A stretch of 64,000 nt of DNA from Liriodendron chinense. Taxonomy: Eukaryota; Streptophyta; Magnoliopsida; Magnoliales; Magnoliaceae. A model generated the notes under the pieces. That model saw only the letters and a list, made by a program, of their open reading frames with translations, was not told where the DNA came from and ran no database searches. Shown here piece after piece: positions 12,480-22,890 of the stretch. The position numbers and the translations under genes are program-made. The stretch spans positions 806,001 through 870,000 of the forward strand of contig PVNU02000127.1 in assembly GCA_003013855.2 (NCBI GenBank). The letters run 5' to 3'. Every line of letters starts with the position of its first letter. Within the stretch, counting starts at the first letter, position 1.

Positions 12480-12660
12480 AATCGTCGTCATCTACACCTC
12501 ATCCCAACTAATTGGGGATAGCTGCACAAATCCTGTTACATCATTGCACTCTATCACAGACCATATCCTCAATTAAATCGTAGGTCCTCCAGTCTTCTCT
12601 TACTACCTCCAACCACCTCCTTTTGGGCCTTCCCCCCTTCTCAATTCCCATTGGTAAATA
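12480..12660 (-). pseudogene. RTE-type LINE 3' tail fragment
   Basis: The minus strand translates, with interruptions, as GRPKRRWLEVVREDW, then LIEDMVCDRVQ, then an NRICAAIPN stretch. This matches the carboxyl end of plant RTE-clade reverse transcriptases (pattern W-L-E-V-V-R then a D-R pair then A-D-P-N). It lies inside the L1-type RNase H remnant on the opposite strand, so it inserted later. The reading frame contains stops. Confidence 0.55.
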
Positions 12661-12867
12661 TGATGAACTCAAATTTACTTTGTACGGCATGTGTGGCACT
12701 GGTAGATTGAATTAAAGATAGGCTTGTTTGGATATAGAAGTTTTGTTCGTACACATATATAGAGAAGGTAATAAGGTGGTGAATGATCTTGTTGGATGGA
12801 ATGTGCTTCGGCATCTAATTCTTTTTTCATTAATCATGATGACCTTCCTTTGCCTGCAAAGTCTAAA

Positions 12868-12950
12868 TCCATGTTTGGTTGCCACCTAAAAATGATTTCA
12901 TCTCATTTTAGTTAAAAGTAATTATGTATTTTAGATTCTGTATCTAGCAA
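12868..12950. repeat. Partial copy of the 7710-7903 MITE
   Basis: GTTTGGTTGCCACCTAAAAAT followed by CTCATTTTAGTTAA and AATTATGTATT repeats the left arm of the MITE at 7710. The right arm is absent. Confidence 0.5.
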
Positions 12951-14809
12951 GGCTCTTTGTTGATATCCATTCTTTGTACAGCCTTTTCATGTTCTGGTGT
13001 TGTCGGAAGGTTCACAAAAAGACAGAATCAAGAGCATGAATCTGGAACAGGAGTTGAACCTTGGGAAGAAGTTTCCTGCTAACCCTAATGGCTACTGAAG
13101 TTACATGATGGGGAAGCAGACAATCCTTCAAAAGCAGGGGAGAAACATAAGATAAATGCAAATGGAAATGTCAGCAAGCCAAACAGAAACAAGAAGGAAA
13201 CAACTGCAGGCACACTGAGATAAGTTCTGGAGAATAAAATAAGTGACTTAAATGGCAATGACGAGATGTCTTCTTTCCCTGAATAAAATACCCACACCAA
13301 TTGCTTCAGCTTTTATCACCTGCAAAAGAACTCATACTTTGATCAGGACCATTTTGCCACAGCAGAACTCGAAGAATCCAAGACCTGGGGCTGCTAAGCT
13401 ATATCCTAGCCTGCATGTCTCATCAATCTCTCCCTATAGTCTAAGCTACCAAAACAAACATGTCAGAAGCGATTCATGGTAAACATGGTGAATAACATTC
13501 ATCGCACTATTACATAGCAATCATGACATTAAAAAATGGTAACATGATGGCCGTTGCGTAATGGTGCCGGTGGTAACTGTTACGCATTATGGAGCTGTAA
13601 CGGCCATTACAAGAAAAATGGCCTGAGGCTGAAACAGGTTTTCTCAAAAATATAAACAGAGGGGATGGCCATTACGGCCATCATTTCCGTTATGGAATAC
13701 CTTGAATATCACACAGGATCCATTAACGCTTACATATCTCTGCATGTGTACAAAAAGAAATATCATACGCAGGGCTTCAGCCATTTTTTGCCATCTTGGT
13801 TAGTACATAACTGCTGCCACATTGAGTTTCTGTGTTCAGACCCAACTTTACCCATGAATATAGATCATACAGGCATGTGTGAATCGGTAGATGAGTGTAT
13901 AATATTTTTCCCCCTACCAGTTATTTCATTTCCATTGAATCCCCTGCATCTTCAAGCAAGTCGACTCAGTTTGCACTGTTGATGACTTGCAAGGTGAGTT
14001 GTATTCTAAATGTAGGGAATAATAGTAAAGGACATGTACGGAATACCTTAGAACCATTAAGAAAATGTTCCTGAAAAAAGTTCCCTAAGTTGCTGTTTAT
14101 TCAGTGGAGAAATTGGAATTTCCAAATAAGACTGAAGCATAATGATGTTATGGGCAACAGGAAGCAAAAGGAAAATCCTTACCACAAATTTTTCATTGCA
14201 ACTATTAAAAAACAAATAATTTCGAAGTCACCACCTGAACGCATCATAACTAATCCTGTTTCACCTATATCTAAGGCCCTTTCCTTGGAAAGTTTATAAA
14301 CATTCAAATCCCTTCTCAGCACCTCGAGTGAGGTCCTTTTAGGTCTTCCCGAGGCCCTCTTTGAGGCCCTTCAACTCTAATCAAAGATCCTCTTAATATT
14401 GGACTTTCTACAGCTTTCACAGCACATGATCAAAACATCAATAATAGATAGCTATTTCTAACCAAACTGCCTTCAATTTTATTAACTGAGAACATAGCTA
14501 AACTAACGCAAATAATGGTATTCAAGGACACATCACAACTAGCCTTCTGAGTGGACAGAATTGGAATACATGCTGGGGGAAAAAAAAATGACATCAACCT
14601 TCATTTTCTTTGTCATTTTGAACAATATCTCGATCAACAACCCTTGAAATTTGTCAGAAAGGCATGGTTAGACATTCTTCTGGGAAGAGTAGAATAAACC
14701 CAGCAGAATCTCACAAAATTTCGTATTTGAATAAATTTTCAAATGATTGAATTGTACAGGTAAAAATATACAACTTATGTTGACAGTACATAAATTAGAG
14801 AAAATATCT
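12951..14809. other. Downstream flank of the beta-amylase gene, no gene recognised
   Basis: This lies 3' of the beta-amylase stop codon and must include its 3' UTR and poly(A) site, which I cannot place. At 13545-13690 is a palindromic stretch built on GTAACGGCCATTAC-like motifs, common in plant transposon ends. A possible plus-strand first exon at 13252 is discussed under rejected items. Confidence 0.4.
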
Positions 14810-17800
14810 TTAGCAACATGCAAAAGCTACGCCAACTTCCTCAGCTGCTGGTGAAGAAGAGAAGCATAACTCCCTCCTTCCAAAGTCTAATTTGGCCCGA
14901 AAAGGCCGTGCATCTGACATCTGCCTCACAAACCGGGTAAAGCTGGTCCAATTACGAGCATCAAATAGGTTTTTGTTCATTCTCACAAAGTTGAATGAGA
15001 AAGAAGGCTCACGAACAACATCAGTATAAAGCTTAGAACTCTTTACAACCTGTTTCAGGGATGCATCATCCAGCCTCGTTACAGAATTTTCACCTGTTAG
15101 TGGTATACCACACATCCTTGCAGCAAATATAAGCTGTCTGAGAAACCCTTCAGGGCTGCTGCTGGGATTCATCTGCTCCTCTTCTTTGTCTTCAACGTCA
15201 AAGCAAGTACAGCACAGGGTCATTCTGTACCTACCCAACATGCGAGCAATAGGAAGGTAGCCATCTCTGTTCGAGGTATTGTAATAGCCGGCAGTTAGCT
15301 CAGACGGATGAGACTCTGTACCGTAGTGCCAATGTATGCCAGCCACTTTTGCTGAGACCTTCACACCAGTACTCCAGAAGATGGTATCTGCAGCCATGCA
15401 CAACCTCTCACCATGAAGAAGCAACATCCCGGAGTACCATTCAAGGAAAAATCGACCATAAGGTGTATTCCAAGAACCATTGCTTCTGAAGAAACTTGTT
15501 TCTTCTGGATTCTGCATTAAGTTACTGGCACCAAGCGGGCCTCCATTTCCCCACTCACGCATCCCAATATCTCGTGCACATGCATTGAGCGAAGCTAGCA
15601 TATACTGACATAAGAAAAGAAATCAACAGAAAGCCAACTGGATTAAAATTTCATGGTTCATGTAATGAATTGATTATAAGGTAAGAAGAAAAGAGATAGG
15701 GGAGAGTGCTTCCAAATTAAATGAACAGCACATTTAACCACAAAAATGCAAATGCAGTGGAAGCTGTCTCCCTACCTTATCATAGCACTGAAACTCTCCA
15801 AGTTCCCGTAAGCGCCACGCCCACGACAGCTTCTCAGAAGGGCATGAAGGATATCTCAGTTCACCTGCAGGACCCATCCCTACTTGAATGCCCTGAAAAA
15901 TGGGGGGAAACGTTTTAATAGTTTGCAACCTATATCTACACCTAAAACGAAAATCTTTAGAAAAGAAAGGATCTTACAGTTATCGCAACTCCAAGAAACT
16001 TCCTGAAAGTGTCTCTAAAATTTCTCATATAATCTGAATAGGCTTGAATAGGAGATCGACCTCTGAGGACAGGAAGTATATCACATCCCAAGGAAATGTA
16101 CTCCCTGTTCCTTCTTCCAAACCTATCTGAATAAGCCAAGTCTGGCACCTTATCCATTTCTTCCAGCACCCATCGAGGAAGAGGGATCCTTCAGTACGGA
16201 AAAAATAAAAACCTTTAGCACTAAAAGAACATGCAGTAACAATAAACAAATAAACTAATAATTGAACAGAAATTGTTACAACATAAATCGAATAAATGTA
16301 GGTGGAGCAATTCAAACCCACTATTCGAGAGATCCTATTTGATATGGAAGTATAAAATGATGATCCTGAAAGAAGAGGAATTATGGGTCCTGCTCAGCAG
16401 CAAGCATACAGTTCTCAAACACAATTTATGCCATCACTACACCTGTGGACATCATTTGGTGATCTAACCATTAATCTGATGAGATACACGGCTCATTAAG
16501 GCTGCCTCAAAAATCTTCAGGAATAGAAGATCCAACCATTTTTTTATCGATGGTCCACAAAAAGAGGAATAAGGAGCTAGGCCATATTCAAAGGAAAATA
16601 GTTCCATGATCAAGGGGTCGAAGTATTCCAATTAAAGATTTTCCGGGTGCCCGATGAGGCCCATTGTATAAACAGTCTGGATAATTGAAACATATCCCCA
16701 CATGTATGTGATCCTCCACATCCACAAACCAATATATTTGCTGATTAGGATCCTATAAAGCCAGAGTTAGCAGGCGTAGAGAAAAGGGCCAATGTGGCTT
16801 GTTCAGTAGATCACTCCGCCCGATAGATATATTGGTCGCAAACAACTACAGTTGGCTACATGAAATTGTAGGCCCTACGACCCTTGAGGTAGGGCTTTCA
16901 ATGGGCCAGGCCTTGGCCAAGAGTAATCAAAATATTGAATATGGCCAGCCCAACGAAATCATAATCCAGCTCCAGAGAAACCCATGCCCAGTCCATTGAC
17001 AGCCCTAACTTGAGGGTAGCACAAAAGGAGCTCTATACTGGTGCATATACCATGGCATCCCCCCCCCCCCCTCCCCCCCCCCCCCTCCCGGAGCTTTGCT
17101 AAATGCACATGTGTGTTCAATAAATCTTATTTACACGCCACACATGTGCCAGCATCACACATAGGTGTGAGATCTAATCCATCCATCAAGTTGGTCCAAC
17201 CTTGTGCACCTCGTCCAAGAAATAAAATATGGTCCGATCAGCATGTAGGCCCCAATACTGGAAACTGGTTGATGGGTTGGAAAACTTCAATCCAAGTTTT
17301 TCAGAGCCTTTTGCAGACTGTGGCCCACCTGACCAGTGGATCAACCTGATTCTTTTTTCTTTTTTCTTTTTTCTTTTTTATTTCCAAAAGATAACTAAAC
17401 TTCATTATAAAAAAAAAATTAAAAAGGAGCCAAAAAGGCTAAATACAGCACAGGAGGTGACCGACTCATCACTAACCTGAATAAAAGGAAGCAAACACAA
17501 AAACCATAAAAACAGAAAGGGGCCCTGCTACTGACAGGAACATCAGCTATAATCACCATAATCTCCATCCAATCTCCCAACAGGCTAAAAAAAACGAGCA
17601 GCCATTGAAAAGGCCCAATTAATAATCATTGACAATATTTTTCTCTTCAAAATTACATTAGGAGCAGCCTTATACTCAAACACCCTGTTGTTTCTCTTTC
17701 CAATTTCCCAAAAGAATGCCGAAAAGAGAAAGCATCCACATTGTCTTCTTATAACCATTGAATGGCCCCCTGGACCACTCAAGAATCAGATCACCAACTG

Positions 17801-19650
17801 CTCCATTGAACGCCAACAGCATTCTGAATCTCTTTAAGAAGAAATCCCATGCTTCCTTTGCCACCAGCCAATGAATAAAAAGGTGATTAACAGATTCCTC
17901 ATTGGCCATGCACATAATACACCTTTTTGGATCATGATATCCCTTTTCTTCAAGTTATCCACTGTCAGGATCCTGTTAGCAGCAGCTAGCCAAACAAAAG
18001 CCTTCACTCTAAGTGAGGCAGGAGACTTCCATGTGGCAGCACAAGGAAGCTACGAATCTGGACTCACAAGCTACCTAGAAAACATTGATTTTGCAGTGCA
18101 AGTACCACTTGGAGCTCATCTCCAAAACTTTCTATCTTCCTCCGAGGGCTCAATATGAACACCCAAGGATTTGTACGTCAGCTGCACGAACATCACCATC
18201 ATCATCCAGATTTTTCTGAAGTTTAATATTCCAAATCATCGCACTACCAATCATCATGCAGTCCCAAACCTTTTCCTCCTAGGACACGTATCAACCTGAT
18301 TCGTGGGCTGGGCATCAATACAGTGGTGCCATTCTAATGGATGAATTAGATCTTGGACCTATCATGCCATGCTGGCACATGTGTGGCATGTACATGAGCT
18401 TTATTGCATGTGCATGTGGGCTTAGCAAAGCTCTTCACCCAATACAGCCTTCAACATTCTCAAATATGGGTTTCCAATCAGTTTACTTTGGATCACTTTT
18501 ATAGGATCCTTGCAGTAGTAAAAAGTAATAGACCTTTAACTAAAAGGCCATACACAAATCTTTGCCAAATGGAATATTGCTTTTAGCATTTGTTAAGGCT
18601 ATTAGCATCAAGACTCGAAATGGCGAGGAAAGGCTTCATCAGCCTGTGTTTGGATGAACACGTATATTGCGAACATTCAGTTCAATCCAAGAGGAAATGA
18701 ATGATGTTCCCTAGTACTTGTAAGGAGGAACTAGCCCCCAATTGCAGTGACATTCCTATTCAAATCCCACTTCGAAGTACTGTAACTGAAATTTGGAGCT
18801 GTAATGAAAATTGGGTTATTCCCACTTCTTCAAACTAATTATTGCAATTCAATTCAATGGTGCATCCAAGCACACCCAAATAAGATATCTAAAGCAGTAT
18901 GTGCTTATCCAATCTTTCTATTTTACTAGCTGCTTGAATCGTAGTGAGATGTTCCAATTAGTATAAATGGCAGATTCTTGAAAAACAAATAATAATTTAA
19001 AAAAAAAAAAGAACTAAAAAATAAACAGGCGAAATGGAGATAGAGATACCAAGATAAATAAAATAGAATAAAATAAAAAAGAGGGTACCAAATACCCACC
19101 AGCAAGAATCGCCAGGGCCCACCCCGTGCTGATGGAAGGCCATGATCGCGCGGACCTTCAACCTGTACATGCTGGCCAGAGTAACGACATCCAGATACCC
19201 ACCCCAATCGTAGACCCCCGGCGCATCCCTTTCAACAATCCCCCACCAGACCTCTACCACCACGCCTTCCACACCAGCAGCCCTCAGCGCCATGAACGAA
19301 GCCGCCAAGGTCCTACGGCGCGTCATCCGTCCCGACAGACTCACTGAGTCGGCCGGGAGCGTCACGAAGACGGGGGCGCCGTTGCGGGACCATGGCGGAG
19401 GTGGGAAGCCGTGCTGGAGCTCGCCGCCCCCGCTCTCGGAGAAATGGTTCTCGGGAAAGACAGGTCCGTTGGCGCCGGAGGAGGGTTTGGAGGAATAGAG
19501 GCGGGTGGAGATGGTGAGTCGAGATGGATGACGGTGGGGTGCGATGGATCGAAGGGATGGGGTGTTTGTGACTCGGGTAAATCGGGCCGAGTCAGAGCGA
19601 GTCGATAAGGACGCGGCGATCCTCGAAGGAGGAGAAAAGGAGATCGCCAT
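14810..19650 (-). CDS. Beta-amylase, plastid-targeted (four exons, 557 aa)
   Basis: Beta-amylase (GH14) releases maltose from non-reducing ends of starch chains. Exons: 19650-19100, 16188-15978, 15892-15776 and 15604-14810, joined through donors GTGGGT, GTAAGA and GTAGGG with the frame kept; stop TAA at 14812-14810. Residues 1 to about 60 are Ser/Arg-rich and lack acids, like a chloroplast transit peptide. The barrel follows: VFVTLPADSV, then VEVWWGIVE. The substrate loop is HQHGVGPGD (173-181). The acid Glu is in GPAGELRYPS (Glu265), the base Glu in GENSVTRLD (Glu465), and the inner-loop Thr is kept (CCTCF). The protein falls near BAM1/BAM3, unlike the degenerate BAM9 or BAM4. The loop has Pro where most enzymes have GGNVGD, and SWAWRLREL replaces the usual G-W-KFPGIG; this may mark the BAM10 clade, from memory. 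Intron 1 is 2.9 kb and filled with transposons. Confidence 0.93.
16890..17007. mobile_element. Small hAT-like element in beta-amylase intron 1
   Basis: Starts TAGGGCTTTCAATGGGCC and ends CCATTGACAGCCCTA. Flanking octamers CCTTGAGG (16882-16889) and ACTTGAGG (17008-17015) match at seven of eight positions. The interior is GGCC-rich. Its size and ends match the copy at 9794-9912. Confidence 0.75.
17058..17088. repeat. Poly-C tract
   Basis: About 30 bases of nearly pure C, broken by two T residues. It lies in beta-amylase intron 1, giving a G-rich run in the transcript. Confidence 0.9.
17353..18289 (-). mobile_element. 5'-truncated L1-type LINE with perfect 13-bp target duplication
   Basis: The 13-mer ATCAACCTGATTC occurs at 17340-17352 and 18290-18302, exactly bounding the insertion. 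On the minus strand the element ends in an A-rich tail (AAAAAAG repeats next to 17353), as for LINEs. It encodes the zinc-binding region that follows reverse transcriptase: VKAFVWLAAANRILTVDNL, then after a frameshift CIMCMANEESVNHLFIH. The latter carries Cys-x2-Cys and the ...E-x-x-x-H-L-F-x-H pattern, with Trp in place of the usual final Cys. The 5' 80-90 percent of a full LINE is absent. It sits in intron 1 of the beta-amylase gene in the same orientation. Confidence 0.88.
18642..18877. mobile_element. MITE in beta-amylase intron 1
   Basis: The left end GCCTGTGTTTGGATGAACAC is inverted at the right end (GTGCATCCAAGCACACCC). CAATTCAATTCAATGG and similar inverted motifs continue inward. Non-coding; superfamily uncertain, ends resemble PIF/Harbinger or hAT MITEs. 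Confidence 0.55.
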
Positions 19651-19678
19651 TTGCTCGGAGACGAGGAGAGATGGCGTT

Positions 19679-19699
19679 TATATATATATATATATATAT
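19679..19699. promoter_or_regulatory. (TA)n tract just upstream of the beta-amylase start codon
   Basis: A run of about ten TA units lies 29-49 bp upstream of the beta-amylase ATG at 19650. It could act as the TATA region with a very short leader, or be a microsatellite in the 5' UTR. The repeat is certain; the promoter role is inference. Confidence 0.5.
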
Positions 19700-19700
19700 T

Positions 19701-20682
19701 GAGAAGAGGGAGATGAAATCAGCGGAAAGGAATACATGGACGTAATTGCCCTTCAAAGGCTGCGGTATTTACGAACGCGAAATAAACGACATACTGGGTC
19801 CCGTTGGTTCACATCTGATTGTTGTTGGATACGATGTTCTGGACACATCTCTCTACTTTGGACAATCTATTTTTGGATTTTGATTTATTAAGTCCTAACC
19901 GTTCTTTGGTGACTCTCCTCAACATGTGGGGCCTTATAGAGGGCAGTGATTGCCTAGACAGCCTCTACTTCCTGCTGTCATAAGCGAGGTGGGGCCACTT
20001 TGATGTTTGTGAGAAATCCACCCTTCCATTTATTTTTCTAGCTTATGTTGAAACATGAGCGCAAAAATGAGGCAGATCCAAAAATCTAGTGGGCTACATG
20101 GCAAGAAAAAATGGGTAGGGAAATGTTCACCGTTGAGGCCTTCCCAGGTCGATTGTGATGTTCATATATCATCTATGTTACTCATGAGGTCATTATTATA
20201 AGGATGAACTTAAAACATAAAAATATTAAATTGATTCAAAACTTTTGTGGCCTACTAAATGTTTCAGTGCTGGGCAATTAATCCTCATTATTTCCTATTA
20301 ACGCAGCTTATTTGAGTTTCGGATCTGCATCAATTTTCTGCTTATATTTTAATATAACTTGGCAAAACAGATAAATAGTGTGGATTTCTGGCAAACTTTA
20401 CAATAGGTCTCACCTGTAATCCGAATACAGCAACTCTCCGAACACTTGCAATCAATTTACCTCCCATTGTAGATCCAAAGTGCCAATTTGGCCATAACAT
20501 GGGATGCTTGAAGATGCAACGCGACGCATAGAGTTGCTGGAAGATGAATGGTCATTACATGTGGTGCATGTGGCATACACACACTTGAGCATTGGCACAT
20601 GTGGTATGTCTGTGCACTTAAGGGAGGGCATAGCACATGTCCGGTAATTGAATATTAATACTCTTATGTTATATTAATATAT
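19701..20682. repeat. Upstream flank of the beta-amylase gene with foldback-family half-copies
   Basis: From about 19980 to 20350 the sequence carries foldback-family motifs (GAGGTGGGGCCACTTTGATG, ATCCACCCTTCCATTT, CAAAAATGAGGCAGATCC, then a right-arm relic near 20320). No gene was recognised. About 280 bp nearest the gene look unique and probably hold its promoter. Confidence 0.5.
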
Positions 20683-20890
20683 GCCCTTAGCTCAAGTGGC
20701 AGATCGAGTGAAGATAGACTGGTTTCCACACTGAGGTCATGGTATTGATTCTCATAGTGGTGGCGGCTAACATTGTGATGTGACTAACAGGGGTGGGTGG
20801 GTATACCAACAATGAGGTGTGTGAAATATGCACCCATTTACACACACACACACACATACACACACACATGCACCCATTTGCATAACTTAA
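20683..20890 (+). mobile_element. tRNA-derived SINE
   Basis: CTTAGCTCAAGTGGCAGA resembles an RNA polymerase III A box, and GGTCATGGTATTGATTCTC 40 bp later resembles a B box. The body then runs into GTGTGTGAAATATGCACCC and a (CA)n run. Two other copies (39640-39735 and 48130-48262) share the GGTCATG-TTCGAGTAC region, so this is a small family. Confidence 0.5.
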
Positions 20891-21296
20891 GAAATATAGG
20901 CTAAAATTAATTATATGGTACATAGACAATGGGCAAAAAGCTACCCTTATTAGACAACGTCTGACCAGTTTTTATTGAAAATTGTATTAGTGATAGTTAA
21001 CAAATCATAGACATGGGCTACTATCAACAAATCATCTCAATGCAACTTTTAAGTAACAAAAGAGCTTAGAGGCTACTTGGTTAATTAAGAAAGAAGCATG
21101 TGTGTGCTTTTGGATAAGCTTGTGTTTGTAACTTGCACGCAGGTGCCTTAAGTTGTTAAACAAGGAACGTTTAGATACATGTAAGTGGAACGTACGTCAG
21201 CTAAACAAAGGCCATGCTGCATTTTGCAATACTCCATGTTGCGTTAAAGATTGGTTTTTCTTTTTCTTTATTATTATTATTATTACTTTGATTTTT

Positions 21297-21319
21297 AGAG
21301 AGAGAGAGAGAGAGAGAGA
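21297..21319. repeat. (GA)n microsatellite
   Basis: Eleven GA units, next to a TTA/TTAT run at 21269-21283. Confidence 0.9.
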
Positions 21320-21789
21320 AAGAAGGTGGATATGACAGCTTTTTCCCAACAAACCCACGTGATGGATGGTGTAGATTAGTGATTGGTCTCTTCTCCATAT
21401 GATCATCAGGATTTCACATTTTCATGCCATTGAGTGAATTGCTAGAACCGTTGAAAGAGATTATCGATTCATGACAACCAAAATGTGAGGGCTACATGAT
21501 GGACTTTATTTTTTAAATGTAACTTACATGCTCAAGCAAGGGCACGTATGATCATGGCAGGACATTGCTTGGGGGAGGTTTGGATTTCCCATCCATATCA
21601 CTCTTACTTACATGTAGCTTATTTTTTTAGTTATGTATAATTTTTATTAATTAGTGGAAATAGACTTAAGGGTGTTTGTTTTCAATTATATCCCATAAAT
21701 GCATGTAAATGGATAATAATTATCATTTACCTTGTTTGGTGCACTAAGTAATTGCCTTATCGTAAAAGTCACTTGAAAAGGATCGTCGT

Positions 21790-22095
21790 AAATTCATGAG
21801 ACCCTCTGTGATGTATGTGACATATTCATGTGGTCAATCCATTTTAATGGAACATTTTAGGACATGAGCTTAAGAATTAGGTAGATCCAAAGCTCAAGTG
21901 ACTTACACCATAGGAAATCATGATCATAGTAAGTTTTTAACAATATGCATTCAACCCACTCTTTCATGTGGTGTGGACCACTTGAGCTTTGGATCTGCCT
22001 CAATTTTGAGATCATGACCTAAAATCAACCCACAAAATGGATGGATGGCGTGGACAAGCTACATATATCACAATGGGCCTCATGTAAAATTTGCA
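21790..22095. mobile_element. Compact hairpin foldback MITE
   Basis: The left arm (CTCTGTGATGTATGTGACAT, CATTTTAGGACATGAG, TAGATCCAAAGCTCAAGTG) is mirrored by the right arm (GACCACTTGAGCTTTGGATC, then ATGGATGGATGGCG). The loop is about 80 bp. It sits inside another inverted structure (about 21665-22195) with ATTACCCATTAACATGCA-like ends, so it probably inserted into an older MITE. Confidence 0.7.
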
Positions 22096-22424
22096 CCTTC
22101 TTTAATTTTAGTGTCTAAAAAGCAAGCTAATGCCAGTAAACATAGAAAATCATGCAGAAATTGAATTGGTAATTAATCATTACCCATTAACATGCATTTA
22201 CTCCTTTGTACCAACCTCAACATAGGCAAGACGTGGTAGAATTTAATTGAATGACAGGCTACCATCAAACATGGCTTGAGCAGCTGGATACTTCAGGGTA
22301 CAACTTTAAACGTAATTTGCCTGGTCCCATTTGCCACAGCAGTCTGCAGTCCATTTAAATCTAACTACCACAAGTAGGGTAGTAAAGTCCAATCCAATCT
22401 AAATAGTTAGGTCTAGCTCATGGT

Positions 22425-22890
22425 GTAGGCAAGCTCTTTGGGGCCCACTTGCATAGCATCTACTTTGTCCAACTGTTTTGTCAGATCATGTTAGAATGTG
22501 ATTCCAAAAGAAGTACAGATACAAAGATTAAGTGGGTCACACCACATGAAACAATGGGATTAAACATCCACCACTAAAACTCTACTGGAGCCCAGAAAAG
22601 CTTTGGACCAGTATGATATTTCTATTTTCCCTGCTTCCTACTTGAAGTCACTGCACGGATTTGATGGCATATAAAGATCACAGTAAAACTGAAAAGATTT
22701 CAATGGCTGGTGTTACCGATTCCAGCTATTTCGTTTAGCGTGGCTCACATGAGTTTTGCATCTGCCTCTTATTTGGAATCATATCCTAACATGGTAGGAT
22801 AAAACTAATGGACGGGAGTGGATGTCACATGGAAATCACAGTGGGCCTCACAAAACTTTAGGTTACACGGGGTTACAGCAACTGGCGTCC
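22425..22890. mobile_element. Foldback MITE, full-length layout
   Basis: Left arm from GGGGCCCACTTGCATAGC, a middle near 22640-22700, and a right arm ending CACAGTGGGCCTCACAAAAC. Arms, middle segment and motif order match the copy at 33022-33540, with considerable divergence. Non-coding. Confidence 0.65.

Larger units (their letters stand above)
10690..12890 (+). pseudogene. L1-type LINE remnant: zinc-knuckle and RNase H region, interrupted
   Basis: Read across several frames, the plus strand gives ELDHLLCRG near 10770, the pattern of the zinc-binding domain after plant L1 reverse transcriptases. Then come ETASFILWE and ARNRCRFDGQ near 10915-10985, typical of the linker before RNase H. An RNase H-like stretch follows (CMASGGGIGFW, FHHLVVESD, REGNKV near 12745). 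Stops and frameshifts are frequent, so it is long dead. A hAT-like element (11197-12293) sits inside the Ala-Ser-Gly-Gly-Gly stretch; taking it out with one target copy restores the frame there. An RTE-type LINE tail (12480-12660) interrupts it again between VNIINR and the REGNKV part. Confidence 0.6.
16189..19099 (-). other. Beta-amylase intron 1, enlarged by transposons
   Basis: Donor GTGGGT at 19099-19098, acceptor GAAG at 16189. The other introns of this gene are only 85 to 171 bp. At least three insertions with recognisable ends lie inside: a 5'-truncated LINE (17353-18289), a 118-bp hAT-like element (16890-17007) and a MITE (18642-18877). The LINE has the same orientation as the gene. 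Confidence 0.9.

Noticed and set aside
13252..13482. Plus-strand frame starting MAMTRCLLSLNKIPTP, organelle-transit-like, followed by a GTAAAC donor
   Set aside because: It could be a first exon of a mitochondrial or plastid protein, but no second exon or domain was found and it lies in the probable 3' flank of the beta-amylase gene.
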